Shown: positions 1 through 8,882, numbered from the stretch's first letter. The stretch: DNA of 64,000 bases from Lederbergia wuyishanensis (GCF_022900255.1 NZ_JALIRM010000004.1:140722-204721), one strand, 5' to 3'. Numbers and translations: made by a program. The notes: generated by a model from the letters alone, not told the origin.

Positions 1-2
1 TG

Positions 3-440
3 ACAGATGTTTTCACTTCACTTGGTGTGGCAATCAGTTTATTACTTGTAAGTATTACTGGATGGCACTTTTTAGATCCTATCATAGGGATTGCATTAGC
101 TATATATATTATTTTTGAGGCAAATAAATTAATGAAGGAATCCTTTCCGCCATTATTAGATGCAAGTTTATCGCTTGAAGAAGAAGAATTGATAGTAAAA
201 ATTATTCGCACTTATAAAAATGAGTTTATCGAATTCCATGATTTTCGTACAAGACGCTCTGGGCCTAGTGAATGGATTGATTTTCACCTTGTAGTTCCAT
301 CAGGCTATAGCATTGAAAAAGCTCATGAGTTATGTGATAAGATTGAACAAGATATCGTTCTTGAATTTCCTGATGCGCAAGTATTAATACATACAGAGCC
401 AGAAAACGAACGTCTAATAAATATTAAAAATGAAGACTAA
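3..440 (+). CDS. Cation diffusion facilitator family transporter, 3' part
   Basis: The reading frame is already open at the left edge, so the 5' part lies outside the window. The first visible residues (TDVFTSLGVAI) match the conserved transmembrane segment of cation diffusion facilitators, where the Asp binds metal. A hydrophobic segment follows, then LLDASL and a cytoplasmic C-terminal domain of about 90 residues with the typical ferredoxin-like dimerisation pattern (FHDFRTRRSG, DFHLVVP, HTEPE). Members export Zn, Co, Fe or Mn in exchange for protons. The metal cannot be assigned without the N-terminal half. The open frame continues to the edge without a start, so this is an edge truncation and not a broken gene. 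Confidence 0.85.
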   Translation, partial: TDVFTSLGVAISLLLVSITGWHFLDPIIGIALAIYIIFEANKLMKESFPPLLDASLSLEEEELIVKIIRTYKNEFIEFHDFRTRRSGPSEWIDFHLVVPSGYSIEKAHELCDKIEQDIVLEFPDAQVLIHTEPENERLINIKNED

Positions 441-501
441 CCGAAATATATAAACCTTTGAAAAGAAACCGGGAGTAACAGACTAAATGGGGGATACCCA
501 T

Positions 502-1215
502 ATGTGGAAATGGATAATATCAGGATTCTTGAGTTCTTCCCTATTGCTTCAAGGATGTGTTTTAAATGATATGCGAAGTTTAAAGGAAGAAAAAAAGGAG
601 GAACAAGTCGTGAGAGAAGAGAAAAGTGAACAGCTGTTACATGCAACAGAAGGTAAAAAGACTGATAGAGTTAGAAAACTGCTTAAGGAAGGTGTTAATA
701 TTAATATTCAGGACTCACAAGGACGAACTCCTATAATGATTGCAGTGTATAACAATGACTTAGAGACATCAAAAGTTCTCATTGAGGCTGGCGCGGATGT
801 TAATATTCAAGACAACATGAAAAATAATCCTTTTTTATATGCAGGTGCGGAGGGATATATTGACATTCTTAAACTTACAATTGACGCTGGTGCAGACCCA
901 TCCATTACCAATCGGTATGGGGGAACAGCATTAATTCCAGCGTCTGAACACGGCTATATAGATGTAATCATAGAACTTCTTACTCGGTCAGATATAGAAG
1001 TTAACCATGTTAATAATTTGGGGTGGACAGCTTTATTAGAAGCAATAATTTTAAATAACGGAAACGAAAAACAACAACAAACAGTTAAATTACTGATAGA
1101 GCACGGCGCTGACGTAAACATACCTGACAGGGATAATGTGACTCCTTTGCAGCATGCCCAAGATAAAGGTTTTAAGGCAATTGAGGAAATCCTGTTACAG
1201 GCAGGAGCAAAATAA
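502..1215 (+). CDS. Ankyrin-repeat lipoprotein
   Basis: 237 residues from the chosen ATG, which lies about 8 bases after a GGGGG ribosome site; an ATG 15 bases upstream overlaps that site and is less likely. The N-terminus has a hydrophobic stretch ending in LLLQGC, a lipobox-like sequence with an unusual Gln at -2. It is followed by a charged linker rich in Lys and Glu (about residues 28-55). From about residue 60 there are four to five ankyrin repeats, recognisable by repeated G-R-TPL-like starts and VLIEAGADVN / LLIEHGADVN helices. Ankyrin repeats mediate protein binding, so this is probably a surface-anchored binding protein. The partner is unknown. It stands alone, 61 bases after the cation transporter. 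Confidence 0.8.
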   Translation: MWKWIISGFLSSSLLLQGCVLNDMRSLKEEKKEEQVVREEKSEQLLHATEGKKTDRVRKLLKEGVNINIQDSQGRTPIMIAVYNNDLETSKVLIEAGADVNIQDNMKNNPFLYAGAEGYIDILKLTIDAGADPSITNRYGGTALIPASEHGYIDVIIELLTRSDIEVNHVNNLGWTALLEAIILNNGNEKQQQTVKLLIEHGADVNIPDRDNVTPLQHAQDKGFKAIEEILLQAGAK

Positions 1216-1596
1216 ATAATCCCGTGGTTAGAGAAAATAAGGGCTATACTAATCACTAAAGATCTATATTTTCAAAAATGTCATTTTCCTACTGGGATAA
1301 AGAATGCTCAGTTAGAAATAGGGTTCCAGGTTAATGATAATCTCATTAATGGAACAGGGACTAAAGTTTGCAATCTACTTATAAAAGAATAAGATTGTTT
1401 CGGATAAGAATAATATCCTGTCAAAAACTTCTTCCATCCTTTGTTGAAAAATTGGCATTTAAACAAAACTTAAATGTAGACTTCCTGAAAACAACAAAAC
1501 AGAGCTTGCGGAAAAGTTTTTTGTTTTTTTCTGAATCAGTAGCTACTCATATTCGCACACATGTAGATATTTATCTGGAAGTTGTTTTGTAATGAA
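1216..1596. other. Intergenic region between convergent genes, no gene seen
   Basis: About 380 bases between the ankyrin lipoprotein and the leftward dehydrogenase homologue. A hairpin with arms TTAATGA/TCATTAA lies inside outer arms GTTCC/GGAAC near 1322-1354, but no T-run follows it. A 74-codon open frame at 1368-1592 has no ribosome binding site and no recognisable motif, so I do not call it. I see no clear terminator for either gene. Confidence 0.5.
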
Positions 1597-3027
1597 TTAT
1601 GGAGTAACTTCGAAAATAGTACCTTGGTTAAAATCAGTCACTTTCATAGAGCTATAAACCCCTAAATATAATATGGTTTGATCCATATTGGTTCCCAAAC
1701 TAACATAATAAGATGATTGAGACCCAAAATTATAATTGGTTTCAATAATACTAAAATCACTTAGTTTATTATCTGCTCTTACCCGACTATAAGCTAAAAC
1801 CCCTTGAACCGGAGAGTGAGATTCTTTATCTCGGGCAAGATCGGTAAATACCACGCTTCCTGTTAAATCCCGAATTCCATTCCCCATATAGGCTTGCACT
1901 CCTGTAAGTGCAGTTCCTCCAAACTTATTTGGTCTAGGATCTTTGTGAAAATAACTAGTTAAAGGTTGAAGCCGCCTCACTGAAGTTTTTATTGCTTCAT
2001 CGTAATATGCAATTGTTTTCTCATCTAAAGCCTGATTTGTAGGGCATTTCTTTATAGTAGAAGTAGGAAAAGGGCCCTCCCATCCTCGCCATCCAAAGTT
2101 AATAAATTCTTCTTGGTTAAGTTCAGATTTCATTGAAGAAGCTTGAACAAGCTGAGTTACTGGTATTGGATTATAGTGAATGAATGAATAAATAGACTCT
2201 ACTAAATCCTGTCCGACATTTCCCACGTATTTAATATACTGATTATAAAATCTTTGAAATGAAATGCCTGGTATATTACGAACCCCTTTAGCAATTACCG
2301 TAAGCGTTTCCTGAATAGGTGCTGGAAGTTCATTAAAACGCGTAACTACTGGTGGATTATAGATAAATGTATCCTTTGCTATGTCAATTTCAATTATTTT
2401 ACCGGCTATTTCCATATTATCTTGGCTTAAATTAAACGGGTCATAGCCTGCTCCACCATCTCCGGTTGTTAAAATGAGTTTTCCAGTTTCAGGTGAAAAG
2501 TTTAAACTATTAACCCCATTATGATTAAAAAAAGGTCTTCTTAAGTTCAGGAGTGTACGTCTTTTTTGTGGTTGACCACTTGAATGTAATACCCATTCTT
2601 CAATTGTATCGATATGATCATATAGAGTCTCTCTATTTAGCCACTTTAGGCTTAAAGATTTGGGATCACAAGGGTTAGGTTTAAATTGTTCAGGAAGAGC
2701 GCTCGGACCTTGTGTTCCAGCTACTGAATAATGAAGATAAAATAGACCGTTATAATAAAATTGAGGATGAAACGCTAGTCCAATCAACCCTCGTTCATCA
2801 TATCCACCTCTAGAAACACCTGGTTCAAAAGTACCCAGTTTAATAATTCGTGGGCGAATATCTAAAAAAGTCTTTAAACTTGAGTTTCCTAAGTAAAAAA
2901 TCTCTCCTACCTGGGTTGCAATAAATAATCTTTCAACTGAGTCACCCGGAAGTGCAGCTGTTTTCAAAACAGTAGGTAAATTTATCTTCCTTACCAGTGG
3001 CCGTAAATTAACCTTAACTTTTATCAA
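1597..3027 (-). CDS. PQQ-dependent sugar dehydrogenase-like beta-propeller protein
   Basis: 476 residues. The chosen start is TTG at 3027, 11 bases after a GAAGGAG site; a GTG at 3039 overlaps that site. The sequence has glucose/sorbosone dehydrogenase features: ERLFIATQVGEIF near the N-terminus, RGLIGLAFHPQF, HNGVNSLNFSPETGKL, a TTGDGG motif, and C-terminal blades with AYMGNGIRDLTG and FTDLAR. Characterised family members are six-bladed propellers that oxidise sugars in the periplasm or at the cell surface with PQQ and calcium. No signal peptide or lipobox is visible here, which is odd for an enzyme of this family, so catalysis is uncertain and a related binding role is possible. It stands alone and faces the upstream ankyrin gene. 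Confidence 0.8.
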   Translation of the reverse strand: MIKVKVNLRPLVRKINLPTVLKTAALPGDSVERLFIATQVGEIFYLGNSSLKTFLDIRPRIIKLGTFEPGVSRGGYDERGLIGLAFHPQFYYNGLFYLHYSVAGTQGPSALPEQFKPNPCDPKSLSLKWLNRETLYDHIDTIEEWVLHSSGQPQKRRTLLNLRRPFFNHNGVNSLNFSPETGKLILTTGDGGAGYDPFNLSQDNMEIAGKIIEIDIAKDTFIYNPPVVTRFNELPAPIQETLTVIAKGVRNIPGISFQRFYNQYIKYVGNVGQDLVESIYSFIHYNPIPVTQLVQASSMKSELNQEEFINFGWRGWEGPFPTSTIKKCPTNQALDEKTIAYYDEAIKTSVRRLQPLTSYFHKDPRPNKFGGTALTGVQAYMGNGIRDLTGSVVFTDLARDKESHSPVQGVLAYSRVRADNKLSDFSIIETNYNFGSQSSYYVSLGTNMDQTILYLGVYSSMKVTDFNQGTIFEVTP

Positions 3028-3074
3028 TTTATAATACACTCCTTCTTTTTTTATAAGTTAGGATTCTTATCAAG

Positions 3075-3244
3075 ATTAATTCGGATTTATTTTTATCATA
3101 AGAGGGTAACTTGCCCTCTTCATTTTTTTATATGAGGTTGGCATATTAGTTACTCCTAGAGTTATAGGTAATTGAATCAGTTCTTAAAGAGAATGATTTA
3201 CAATATTTTTACCGTTGTTGTTCAAATTTTTTTATCCGAATTAA
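3075..3244. repeat. Segment bounded by an 11-bp inverted repeat
   Basis: TAATTCGGAT at the left and ATCCGAATTA at the right form an inverted pair about 150 bases apart in the space between two divergent genes. The segment also contains a short hairpin (AAGAGGG/CCCTCTT, 3100-3120) followed by a T-run on the plus strand, although no plus-strand gene lies upstream of it. It may be the ends of a small non-coding element, or two operator half-sites. I see no target duplication. Confidence 0.35.
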
Positions 3245-3374
3245 AATAGTTCACGAGAAAATGATATAGAAATAAATTGGTGGGTGAGGTTCACTTTGTA
3301 GTGTTAACTTATATACATAATAAGAAGTAGTGACACTTACCCTTGCATTGCCAATATTTTTAGGGGGCGATTAT

Positions 3375-3875
3375 ATGAACTATTCAGGAGTGAGCTACAA
3401 CCAGCAAACAGCGTATCTTGATGCCATCTATGCTGCATTAGAAAAAGGGATGGCCGCAAAAGAAGTAGTTTGCTCTATTACAACAGGTTTTAGGGCTATT
3501 CCTTCTATGAGAACTGCAGCTGGACTAAACCCATATCATGCATCTGTAGCTGATATTGGCTATGGATTCGATGCAGTTCAAGGAACGATAAATCGGATTC
3601 GTAACGGTGAATCTATAACACTTGTAAAGGAATTACTTGTGTTCGACCTTGATACACTGAGAATTAGTGTAAAACAGTTGAGTCCCAATTTTGAACTTGC
3701 TGCAAAAAAAGCAAGCCCTGATATTTACCATCTGGTAGAGCAAAGCCGCTATTTAAATCATCAAATTGCACAGAGTATCAATGAAGCAATAAAACTAGGT
3801 CGAGCTTTGTTTGGAACTGAATGGGACTCTATACGCTCGCGAATCGAAAACATACAAGCAATTCCACGATTGTAG
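3375..3875 (+). CDS. Unknown protein, first of a tandem paralogous pair
   Basis: 166 residues from an ATG preceded by TAGGGGG at good spacing; a GTG further upstream (3330) has no ribosome site. No signal peptide, membrane segment or known domain is recognised. The protein looks mostly helical. It has the motif VADIGYGF at residues 58-65, followed by VQGTINR, and LFG at 145-147 near the C-terminus. The next gene, 23 bases downstream with its own strong ribosome site, has the same two motifs at almost the same spacing (85 versus 86 residues), so the two are probably ancient duplicates and co-transcribed. Function is unknown; a hetero-oligomer is a reasonable guess only. Confidence 0.75.
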   Translation: MNYSGVSYNQQTAYLDAIYAALEKGMAAKEVVCSITTGFRAIPSMRTAAGLNPYHASVADIGYGFDAVQGTINRIRNGESITLVKELLVFDLDTLRISVKQLSPNFELAAKKASPDIYHLVEQSRYLNHQIAQSINEAIKLGRALFGTEWDSIRSRIENIQAIPRL

Positions 3876-3898
3876 GACATAATTAAGGAGGAGAAGTA

Positions 3899-4408
3899 AT
3901 GCCTGATGCACTACCGATAACATTAAGTGAAGAGGAGCAGCGTCGTTTATTAGATTGGTGGAAAACAATGGAATTAGCACATGATTTAGTCAAGCGTCTA
4001 ACATCCTTAGTAAGTGAACTCCGGTTACACAGAGAATCTAGTCATGCGGATGGAATGATTCTTTTTTATCGAGCGGTGTCTGAGATTTCATATGGTTATG
4101 CAGGTGTTCGCGGAGGTGTTCGCCGTGCATTTACAAAAGAATATAGTAAAGCGCTGCAGCTTAATATGGTTATGTGTCTTAGCTTTGCACCTAAATTTTC
4201 CGTTGATGCGAAAGTCCTTCTTGAACGAGTAGCTAAAGGCGTCAGTGGACCAAATGCTCTTCGATTGATACAAATGATAAGAGAGACATTAAAGGAGAGC
4301 GATGAAATAATAAATGAACTAAAGGAAAAAGCTCACATGGTGTTTGGAAAAGATAGCTTTAAGGAAATTCAAGATAATGTCATCCAGGATATGACTTTAC
4401 CTTTGTAG
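3899..4408 (+). CDS. Unknown protein, second of a tandem paralogous pair
   Basis: 169 residues; AAGGAGGAGAAGTA precedes the ATG. It is probably helical and soluble, with no signal peptide. The motif VSEISYGY (residues 60-67) followed by VRGGVRR, and VFG at 148-150, parallels the upstream neighbour. In both proteins the segment before the FG motif is a charged helix (INEAIKLGRAL in the first, INELKEKAHMV here). The N-terminal 45 residues do not align obviously between the two. It has more Trp, Met and Arg than its partner. I do not recognise the family. No terminator is visible directly after it; the next 300 bases hold a decayed gene on the other strand. Confidence 0.75.
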   Translation: MPDALPITLSEEEQRRLLDWWKTMELAHDLVKRLTSLVSELRLHRESSHADGMILFYRAVSEISYGYAGVRGGVRRAFTKEYSKALQLNMVMCLSFAPKFSVDAKVLLERVAKGVSGPNALRLIQMIRETLKESDEIINELKEKAHMVFGKDSFKEIQDNVIQDMTLPL

Positions 4409-4448
4409 GAGCAACAATTGTTTAGTATTTTGCAAATGGCCAGCTATT

Positions 4449-4740
4449 TATTGAGTGAGCAATTCGACCTCTCCGGTGTAGATTACAAAATCAAGTCATC
4501 TGCCGTCTGGTGACCATCGGGGAGTATAATCAAGTCTTGCGCAAGAAGTTAATAGACGCCGTTCGGTCTTTCCAAAGGTTGGAACATCGAGATTCGGCTG
4601 AAATATGTATTTGTAAATTGATCCAACCTTGTCTCTACATACCCGATATTCTTCCCGTCCGGGGAAATTTCAGGATTATTGATTATTTTTTTTATTCGAA
4701 AAGATCTTTAGGGATGAATATTCTCTTCAAGACTAGTCAT
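4449..4740 (-). pseudogene. Remnant of an S9-family (acylaminoacyl-peptidase-like) N-terminus
   Basis: Read on the minus strand, this interval gives pieces of a typical S9 peptidase propeller start: DLF, then RIKKIINNPEISPDGKNIGY, VETRLDQF, NTYFSRI, and after stops and frame changes PRWSPDGR and DFVIYTGEVELLT. These match the ISPDG..IAYV and PRWSPDG..LAFV repeats that begin acylaminoacyl peptidases. At least two frameshifts and two in-frame stops separate the pieces, and the remaining roughly 500 residues, including the hydrolase domain, are missing. A possible ATG lies at 4740. It is clearly non-functional. The identification rests on motif recognition by eye. Confidence 0.7.
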
Positions 4741-4906
4741 TCCTAATTGTTTTCTGCTTATATATTATTCGTTTGCAATAAAATTAGAAGTCTGTTTGGC
4801 TTATATCTATTGTTATTACTGACTATAGAAACTTGGTTTGATGTTGACTTAAAGCGAATTATTATTGACTTTTTTCTTTGGTCATTAAGTGATTTTTAGA
4901 GATAAT

Positions 4907-4960
4907 AAAAATCCTGATTCAAAGTGCAAAACTAATTGCTCTTTTGGAATTAGGATTTTT
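4907..4960 (-). terminator. Terminator of the germinant receptor operon
   Basis: Arms of 14 bases (AAAAATCCTGATTC and GAATTAGGATTTTT, one wobble pair) lie about 20 bases beyond the stop of the last ger gene. On the minus strand the hairpin ends in a T-run; the plus strand also has a T-run, so it may work in both directions. Confidence 0.7.
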
Positions 4961-4977
4961 TAAAATTGGAAAATCGT

Positions 4978-6102
4978 TTAATTAATAATTCCATGCTGGA
5001 TGAATTCTGAAGTAAATTCTACTTCTATCGGGATTTCTGGATACGTTTTTTTCCAGTCGAGTGTTTTCCATGTTTTATAGTGATAAGCCTTTACTTTTTG
5101 ACCAATACCAAGCGCATCACAATTTGCTGTTTGCATTTTCTTTATTGTGCTCTCGGCGAGCGTATTCAGCTTTTTCTGCACGTTATTATTTAGCTGTTTC
5201 ATTTTCTTTTTGTCAAATAAATTGTCTTGAGGATATTCCTCGACAGATAATTTTACATCTACAATCACTTTTGCTTTTATGTTTCCACCTGTGTCATCGA
5301 TTTTAATTTTTCTTTTAATCTTAAGCACTTGAATGCTTACATAGTTTTTATCTTCTTTTTTGTATTTATTACTAACTTTAAAATTTAACGGCAAGTTTTT
5401 CTTCTTGCTATCCGATAGAATTAAAAACATGCTCGATTCCTTTAATCCTAAAGTTCCTGAAAATTTATCATCATCAAACATTGCTAATCCAATGATTTTC
5501 GCTTTATTTTCTTTCTTCTCTATTGTCATATATGGAACTACAAAATCTTTACCTTCAGATAAAATGATTGGGAATATGCTCTGGACATTTTCATTTTTCG
5601 TTATTCCACCTTGTTCGGAAGTATGAAGTAACTCAGAGTAATAATCACTTATCGTCATGGACTCACGTACATTTAAGGAAAGCCCATCCTTGGCGTTTTG
5701 TTTAATGATGGCAATCTTCGCGTTCAACGGGCCTCTTAAATCTCGGTATGTGGAATCTAGAATCGAGAAAATACCATGTGAAGCCAACTCTTTACCTAGT
5801 AAGATGACTTTTACTTTTGACATATCAAATTTCTCGGGAACTTTTCGCTCCATATGGACTTCAGCATCTCTTGCTGTATCTCCTGATGAGGATAAAAGTT
5901 CATTTTCTCTTGGAGGAGAACTCTGATTTGGCCCTCCTTGAGAAGATATCGGATGAGAAATCGTTGTCATAATTTTTCCATCCAATTGGTCATAGCCGAT
6001 AGCCAATATTAAACTGTTATCCTTCAAAAGACGCTGATCCCAACAACCGGCAAGAATACTTGTAAATATTATCATCCAAATAAGAGGAAAGCGATATTTC
6101 AT
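4978..6102 (-). CDS. Ger(x)C-family spore germination lipoprotein (GerAC type)
   Basis: 374 residues. The N-terminus is a lipoprotein signal with lipobox ILAGC (Cys20) followed by WDQRLL, the usual start of Ger(x)C proteins. Further family features are AIGYDQLDGK, PEKFDMSKVKVILLG and the C-terminal part with ADCDALGIG-like sequence (here NCDALGIGQKVK). The lipoprotein is the C subunit of nutrient germinant receptors in the inner spore membrane. Its ATG overlaps the stop of the B-subunit gene by four bases, so the two are translationally coupled. It is the last gene of the three-gene operon and has a terminator directly after it. Confidence 0.93.
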   Translation of the reverse strand: MKYRFPLIWMIIFTSILAGCWDQRLLKDNSLILAIGYDQLDGKIMTTISHPISSQGGPNQSSPPRENELLSSSGDTARDAEVHMERKVPEKFDMSKVKVILLGKELASHGIFSILDSTYRDLRGPLNAKIAIIKQNAKDGLSLNVRESMTISDYYSELLHTSEQGGITKNENVQSIFPIILSEGKDFVVPYMTIEKKENKAKIIGLAMFDDDKFSGTLGLKESSMFLILSDSKKKNLPLNFKVSNKYKKEDKNYVSIQVLKIKRKIKIDDTGGNIKAKVIVDVKLSVEEYPQDNLFDKKKMKQLNNNVQKKLNTLAESTIKKMQTANCDALGIGQKVKAYHYKTWKTLDWKKTYPEIPIEVEFTSEFIQHGIIN

Positions 6103-7193
6103 TTGCTGTCACTCCGTTCTTTCTTTTTAAAAATAATGGAGATTAACAGGAAAATTATGGGAAACACGAATGCGAAAAAGACAACGAGTTTATGATTGAT
6201 TTTGCCTAAAGCTTCAATTTCAAATTTACCTTGTGGGATAAGTGCAATTAGGAAACAAGCAAATGCAGTAATATAAGCAAAATATTTATGACTTTTTGTA
6301 TTCATAACAAAAGAAAGGCCAATGGAAGAAACAAATAATAAACTCATCAATGTTGTTGCTACTAAAACAATCCACATAGATGTGAATATTAAATCCGGTC
6401 TTTCAATGATTTTAAATGAAAACGATTTGATTAAATATAAAACAGGCTCTGGAACAAGTTTTAATTCTCTAGGATTAAAAAAGAGTAAGCATGTAAGAAC
6501 AATAAAAGTGTAAAAAATAGTAACAAAGACATTCGCAATCGTTGCCGCTTTTAACACACTTTTTCGATCAGCTCTCACGAATGGAAATAATAGCATTAAT
6601 AATTCAAATCCTTGAAATGAAGGAAATCCTGCGCTAATTCCATTTATGATTTTTTGTATACCATGACTTCCAATCGGAAGAATGTATGTTATGTTTGAAA
6701 ATTTTAATGAATATGCTGACAAAGCAATAAACACAATTAAAGTAAAAGATGCCAGAAGAAAGAATCTCGTTAAGATTCGTAGATTTTCTTTTACAATATA
6801 AATGGCCGTAACAATCATAAGTACCAACAATAGCCATTTAGGTGTTAATGGCAGCATCCAAACTTTTATTGCATATCCGTATTTTGCCAAAACCATTCCT
6901 GCAACGAAATTAAAATAACCGCTATATAATATCGTAATAAATTTTCCGAAAAATTTTCCAAACAAGGTTTGCAGCATCTCGAAAAAATTTTTGTTTGGAA
7001 ACCTGCTCATTAAAATCCAAATCAATAAAATCATTACTTGCAAGATTACACCTGTTATTAAAACGGAAATCCAACTGTCTCCATTAGATTTATTGAACAT
7101 GTCATAAGGCAGAGATACAATTCCTACTCCAATTTGAGCATGAATTAATACTAGAATTAGTTGAAATGGGGAAATATGCTGCTTACTTTTCAT
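6099..7193 (-). CDS. Spore germination permease-like protein (GerAB type)
   Basis: 364 residues with about ten hydrophobic segments. It belongs to the APC-superfamily germination permeases (start ISPFQLILVLIHAQIGVGI, then LPYDM). The B subunit binds or conducts the germinant signal in the receptor. It overlaps the stop of the A-subunit gene by 11 bases and is overlapped by the C-subunit start, a tight A-B-C arrangement. The germinant cannot be predicted from sequence by eye. Expression is expected in the forespore late in sporulation, as is known for this family. Confidence 0.93.
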   Translation of the reverse strand: MKSKQHISPFQLILVLIHAQIGVGIVSLPYDMFNKSNGDSWISVLITGVILQVMILLIWILMSRFPNKNFFEMLQTLFGKFFGKFITILYSGYFNFVAGMVLAKYGYAIKVWMLPLTPKWLLLVLMIVTAIYIVKENLRILTRFFLLASFTLIVFIALSAYSLKFSNITYILPIGSHGIQKIINGISAGFPSFQGFELLMLLFPFVRADRKSVLKAATIANVFVTIFYTFIVLTCLLFFNPRELKLVPEPVLYLIKSFSFKIIERPDLIFTSMWIVLVATTLMSLLFVSSIGLSFVMNTKSHKYFAYITAFACFLIALIPQGKFEIEALGKINHKLVVFFAFVFPIIFLLISIIFKKKERSDSK

Positions 7194-8709
7194 CTTTATC
7201 CCATTCCCTTGATGGATTTTGTTTTTTGATTTTTTGAGGGTTAATATTCCCCGGACGTTTATTTAACATCCATATCGGAAAACGGACAATTGAGTCTTTT
7301 AAATTTGGAATCTTCAATGGAGCAAATGGTGCAAGATACGGTGTACCTAAAGATTCTAATTTACATAAATGGATTAAGATAATCATTAAACAAAAAACAA
7401 TACCAACAAATCCAAGTGTTGCTGAGGCGAGCATTAGTGGAAATGTTAATATGCGGACAGTATTACTCATCTCGTATGAAGGAATAGTGAATGACATAAT
7501 CGCAGTTAACGCAATAACAATAACCATGGTATTGGATACAAGTCCTGCATTTACCACTGCTTCTCCAATAATCAACCCGCCTACGATACCAATTGTTTGT
7601 CCAATAGGCGTAGGAAGCCTTATTCCAGCTTCTCTAATCAATTCAATCGTGAAGGCCATAATGAGGGCTTCTATGAAAGGGGGAAAAGGAATATTTTCAA
7701 TAGAGCCTTTCACTACGGTAATAACGTCGTTAGGAATAATTTCAAAATGAAAACTGACTATAGCAATATAAATCGAAGGAAGTGTGAGCGCTCCCCAAAA
7801 GCTAAATATCCTTAAAAGTCTAAATAATGAACCAGAAAAAAATCTAATATTAAAATCATCAGGGGTTTGGAAGAACGCAAAAAAAGTGACAGGCATGATA
7901 GAAACGTCAGAGGTCCCTTCAGAAAATATTGCAACCCTCCCCTCCATTAAATGGGCTTCAACACGATCAGGTCTTTCCGTATATAAAATTTGTTGAAAAG
8001 GAGAGAATGGTTTATCTTCAATAAATTCCTCAATATAGCCCGGACTAAAAATCATATCAGAGGAGATAGAAGTAACTCTTTTTTTTATCTCTTTGACTAT
8101 CTCTCGATTTGCAATCTCTTCCATATAAACGATAGCTACACGTGTGTTCGACTCCCAACCTAGCTCATAGTATTCGATTTTTAATTGGCGATTTTGAATA
8201 CGTGATCTAATTAAATTTAAATTTATATTAAGTATACCGACAAACCCTTCATGAGATCCTCGCACCACTTTCTCATTATCCGGTTCCTCCGGAGAACGCA
8301 GGTGGGTTTGTAAGGTTTTAAATATATAAAACTCGGGCCCATTTTGGAGAAAAAGTACACTATTACCTGAGAGAAGTGAGGTAACTGCGATATTTATTTG
8401 GTTTGTTTTCGTAAAATCAGGACTTGTGATGATTTCGTCGATCGTTTGTATCGTATTTACTTGAGAAAGGGGCATTAGAACACTACGTTGAAGTTCTTCA
8501 GAATTCACCATCGTCTCCAAATAGACAATCATACCTGGAATACCATGAAAATTTATTTTCCTTGTTTTTATGTCATTCGTATCGTATAGAGCTTTCGAAA
8601 TGTAATGAAGATTTTCCTCAATGGTTGGAAAAATAAGTATATCTTTTTTGAAGTTATTTTTTACTGTACTTACACTTTTATTTTTGAAAAAAGACATGTC
8701 CTTTCTCAA
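7183..8709 (-). CDS. Spore germination protein, GerAA/GerBA/GerKA family
   Basis: 508 residues. A soluble N-terminal region of about 280 residues (SVLFLQNGPEFYIFKT, RGSHEGFVGILNINLNLIRSR, YMEEIAN, GYIEEFIED) precedes a membrane domain with PSIYIA, GEAVVNAGLVS and PSYEMSNTVRI, all typical of the A subunit. The start is uncertain: TTG at 8709 has only a weak site, while ATG at 8697 has AGAAAGGA directly against it. The C-terminus is a basic-acidic tail. It is the first gene of the leftward receptor operon and lies divergent from bdbD. Confidence 0.93.
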   Translation of the reverse strand: MRKDMSFFKNKSVSTVKNNFKKDILIFPTIEENLHYISKALYDTNDIKTRKINFHGIPGMIVYLETMVNSEELQRSVLMPLSQVNTIQTIDEIITSPDFTKTNQINIAVTSLLSGNSVLFLQNGPEFYIFKTLQTHLRSPEEPDNEKVVRGSHEGFVGILNINLNLIRSRIQNRQLKIEYYELGWESNTRVAIVYMEEIANREIVKEIKKRVTSISSDMIFSPGYIEEFIEDKPFSPFQQILYTERPDRVEAHLMEGRVAIFSEGTSDVSIMPVTFFAFFQTPDDFNIRFFSGSLFRLLRIFSFWGALTLPSIYIAIVSFHFEIIPNDVITVVKGSIENIPFPPFIEALIMAFTIELIREAGIRLPTPIGQTIGIVGGLIIGEAVVNAGLVSNTMVIVIALTAIMSFTIPSYEMSNTVRILTFPLMLASATLGFVGIVFCLMIILIHLCKLESLGTPYLAPFAPLKIPNLKDSIVRFPIWMLNKRPGNINPQKIKKQNPSREWDKDEK

Positions 8710-8728
8710 CTCATCTCATTTAAAATAA

Positions 8729-8775
8729 TGGTATTATTTAAAGTATTTGTCATAAATTTCTTTCCTATGCAAAAG
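8729..8775 (-). promoter_or_regulatory. Possible forespore (sigma-G-like) promoter of the ger operon
   Basis: On the minus strand TGCATA (8766-8771) lies about 17 bases before AAATACTTTA. The -35 fits the sigma-G pattern TGMATA; the -10 fits CATAYTA poorly. The position upstream of a germination operon makes it plausible. Confidence 0.3.
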
Positions 8776-8852
8776 CTTTTTAAAGCCAATCGTTAAATTT
8801 GTCAATTTTTTTACAGCGTATAAAAATTAGTACAAATGAGGATTGCAATTAT

Positions 8853-8882
8853 TTTACATACCGTTATGGGGTATGATACGAT
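8853..8882 (+). promoter_or_regulatory. bdbD promoter overlapped by a CsoR-type operator
   Basis: The palindrome CATACCGTTATGGGGTATG (8857-8875) has 6-bp arms CATACC/GGTATG around 7 bases. It has the same arms and spacing as the site in the csoR promoter. TTTACA (8853) and TACGAT (8877) with an 18-base gap could be the -35 and -10, placing the palindrome mostly inside the spacer. This suggests copper-responsive repression of bdbDC. The palindrome is clear; the promoter elements are weak. Confidence 0.6.

Noticed and set aside
1368..1592. 74-codon ORF after the ankyrin gene
   Set aside because: No ribosome binding site, TTG start, no motif, and low-complexity Phe/Ser content.
4510..4746. 78-codon plus-strand ORF
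   Set aside because: It is the antisense of the S9 peptidase remnant, which explains the sequence better.
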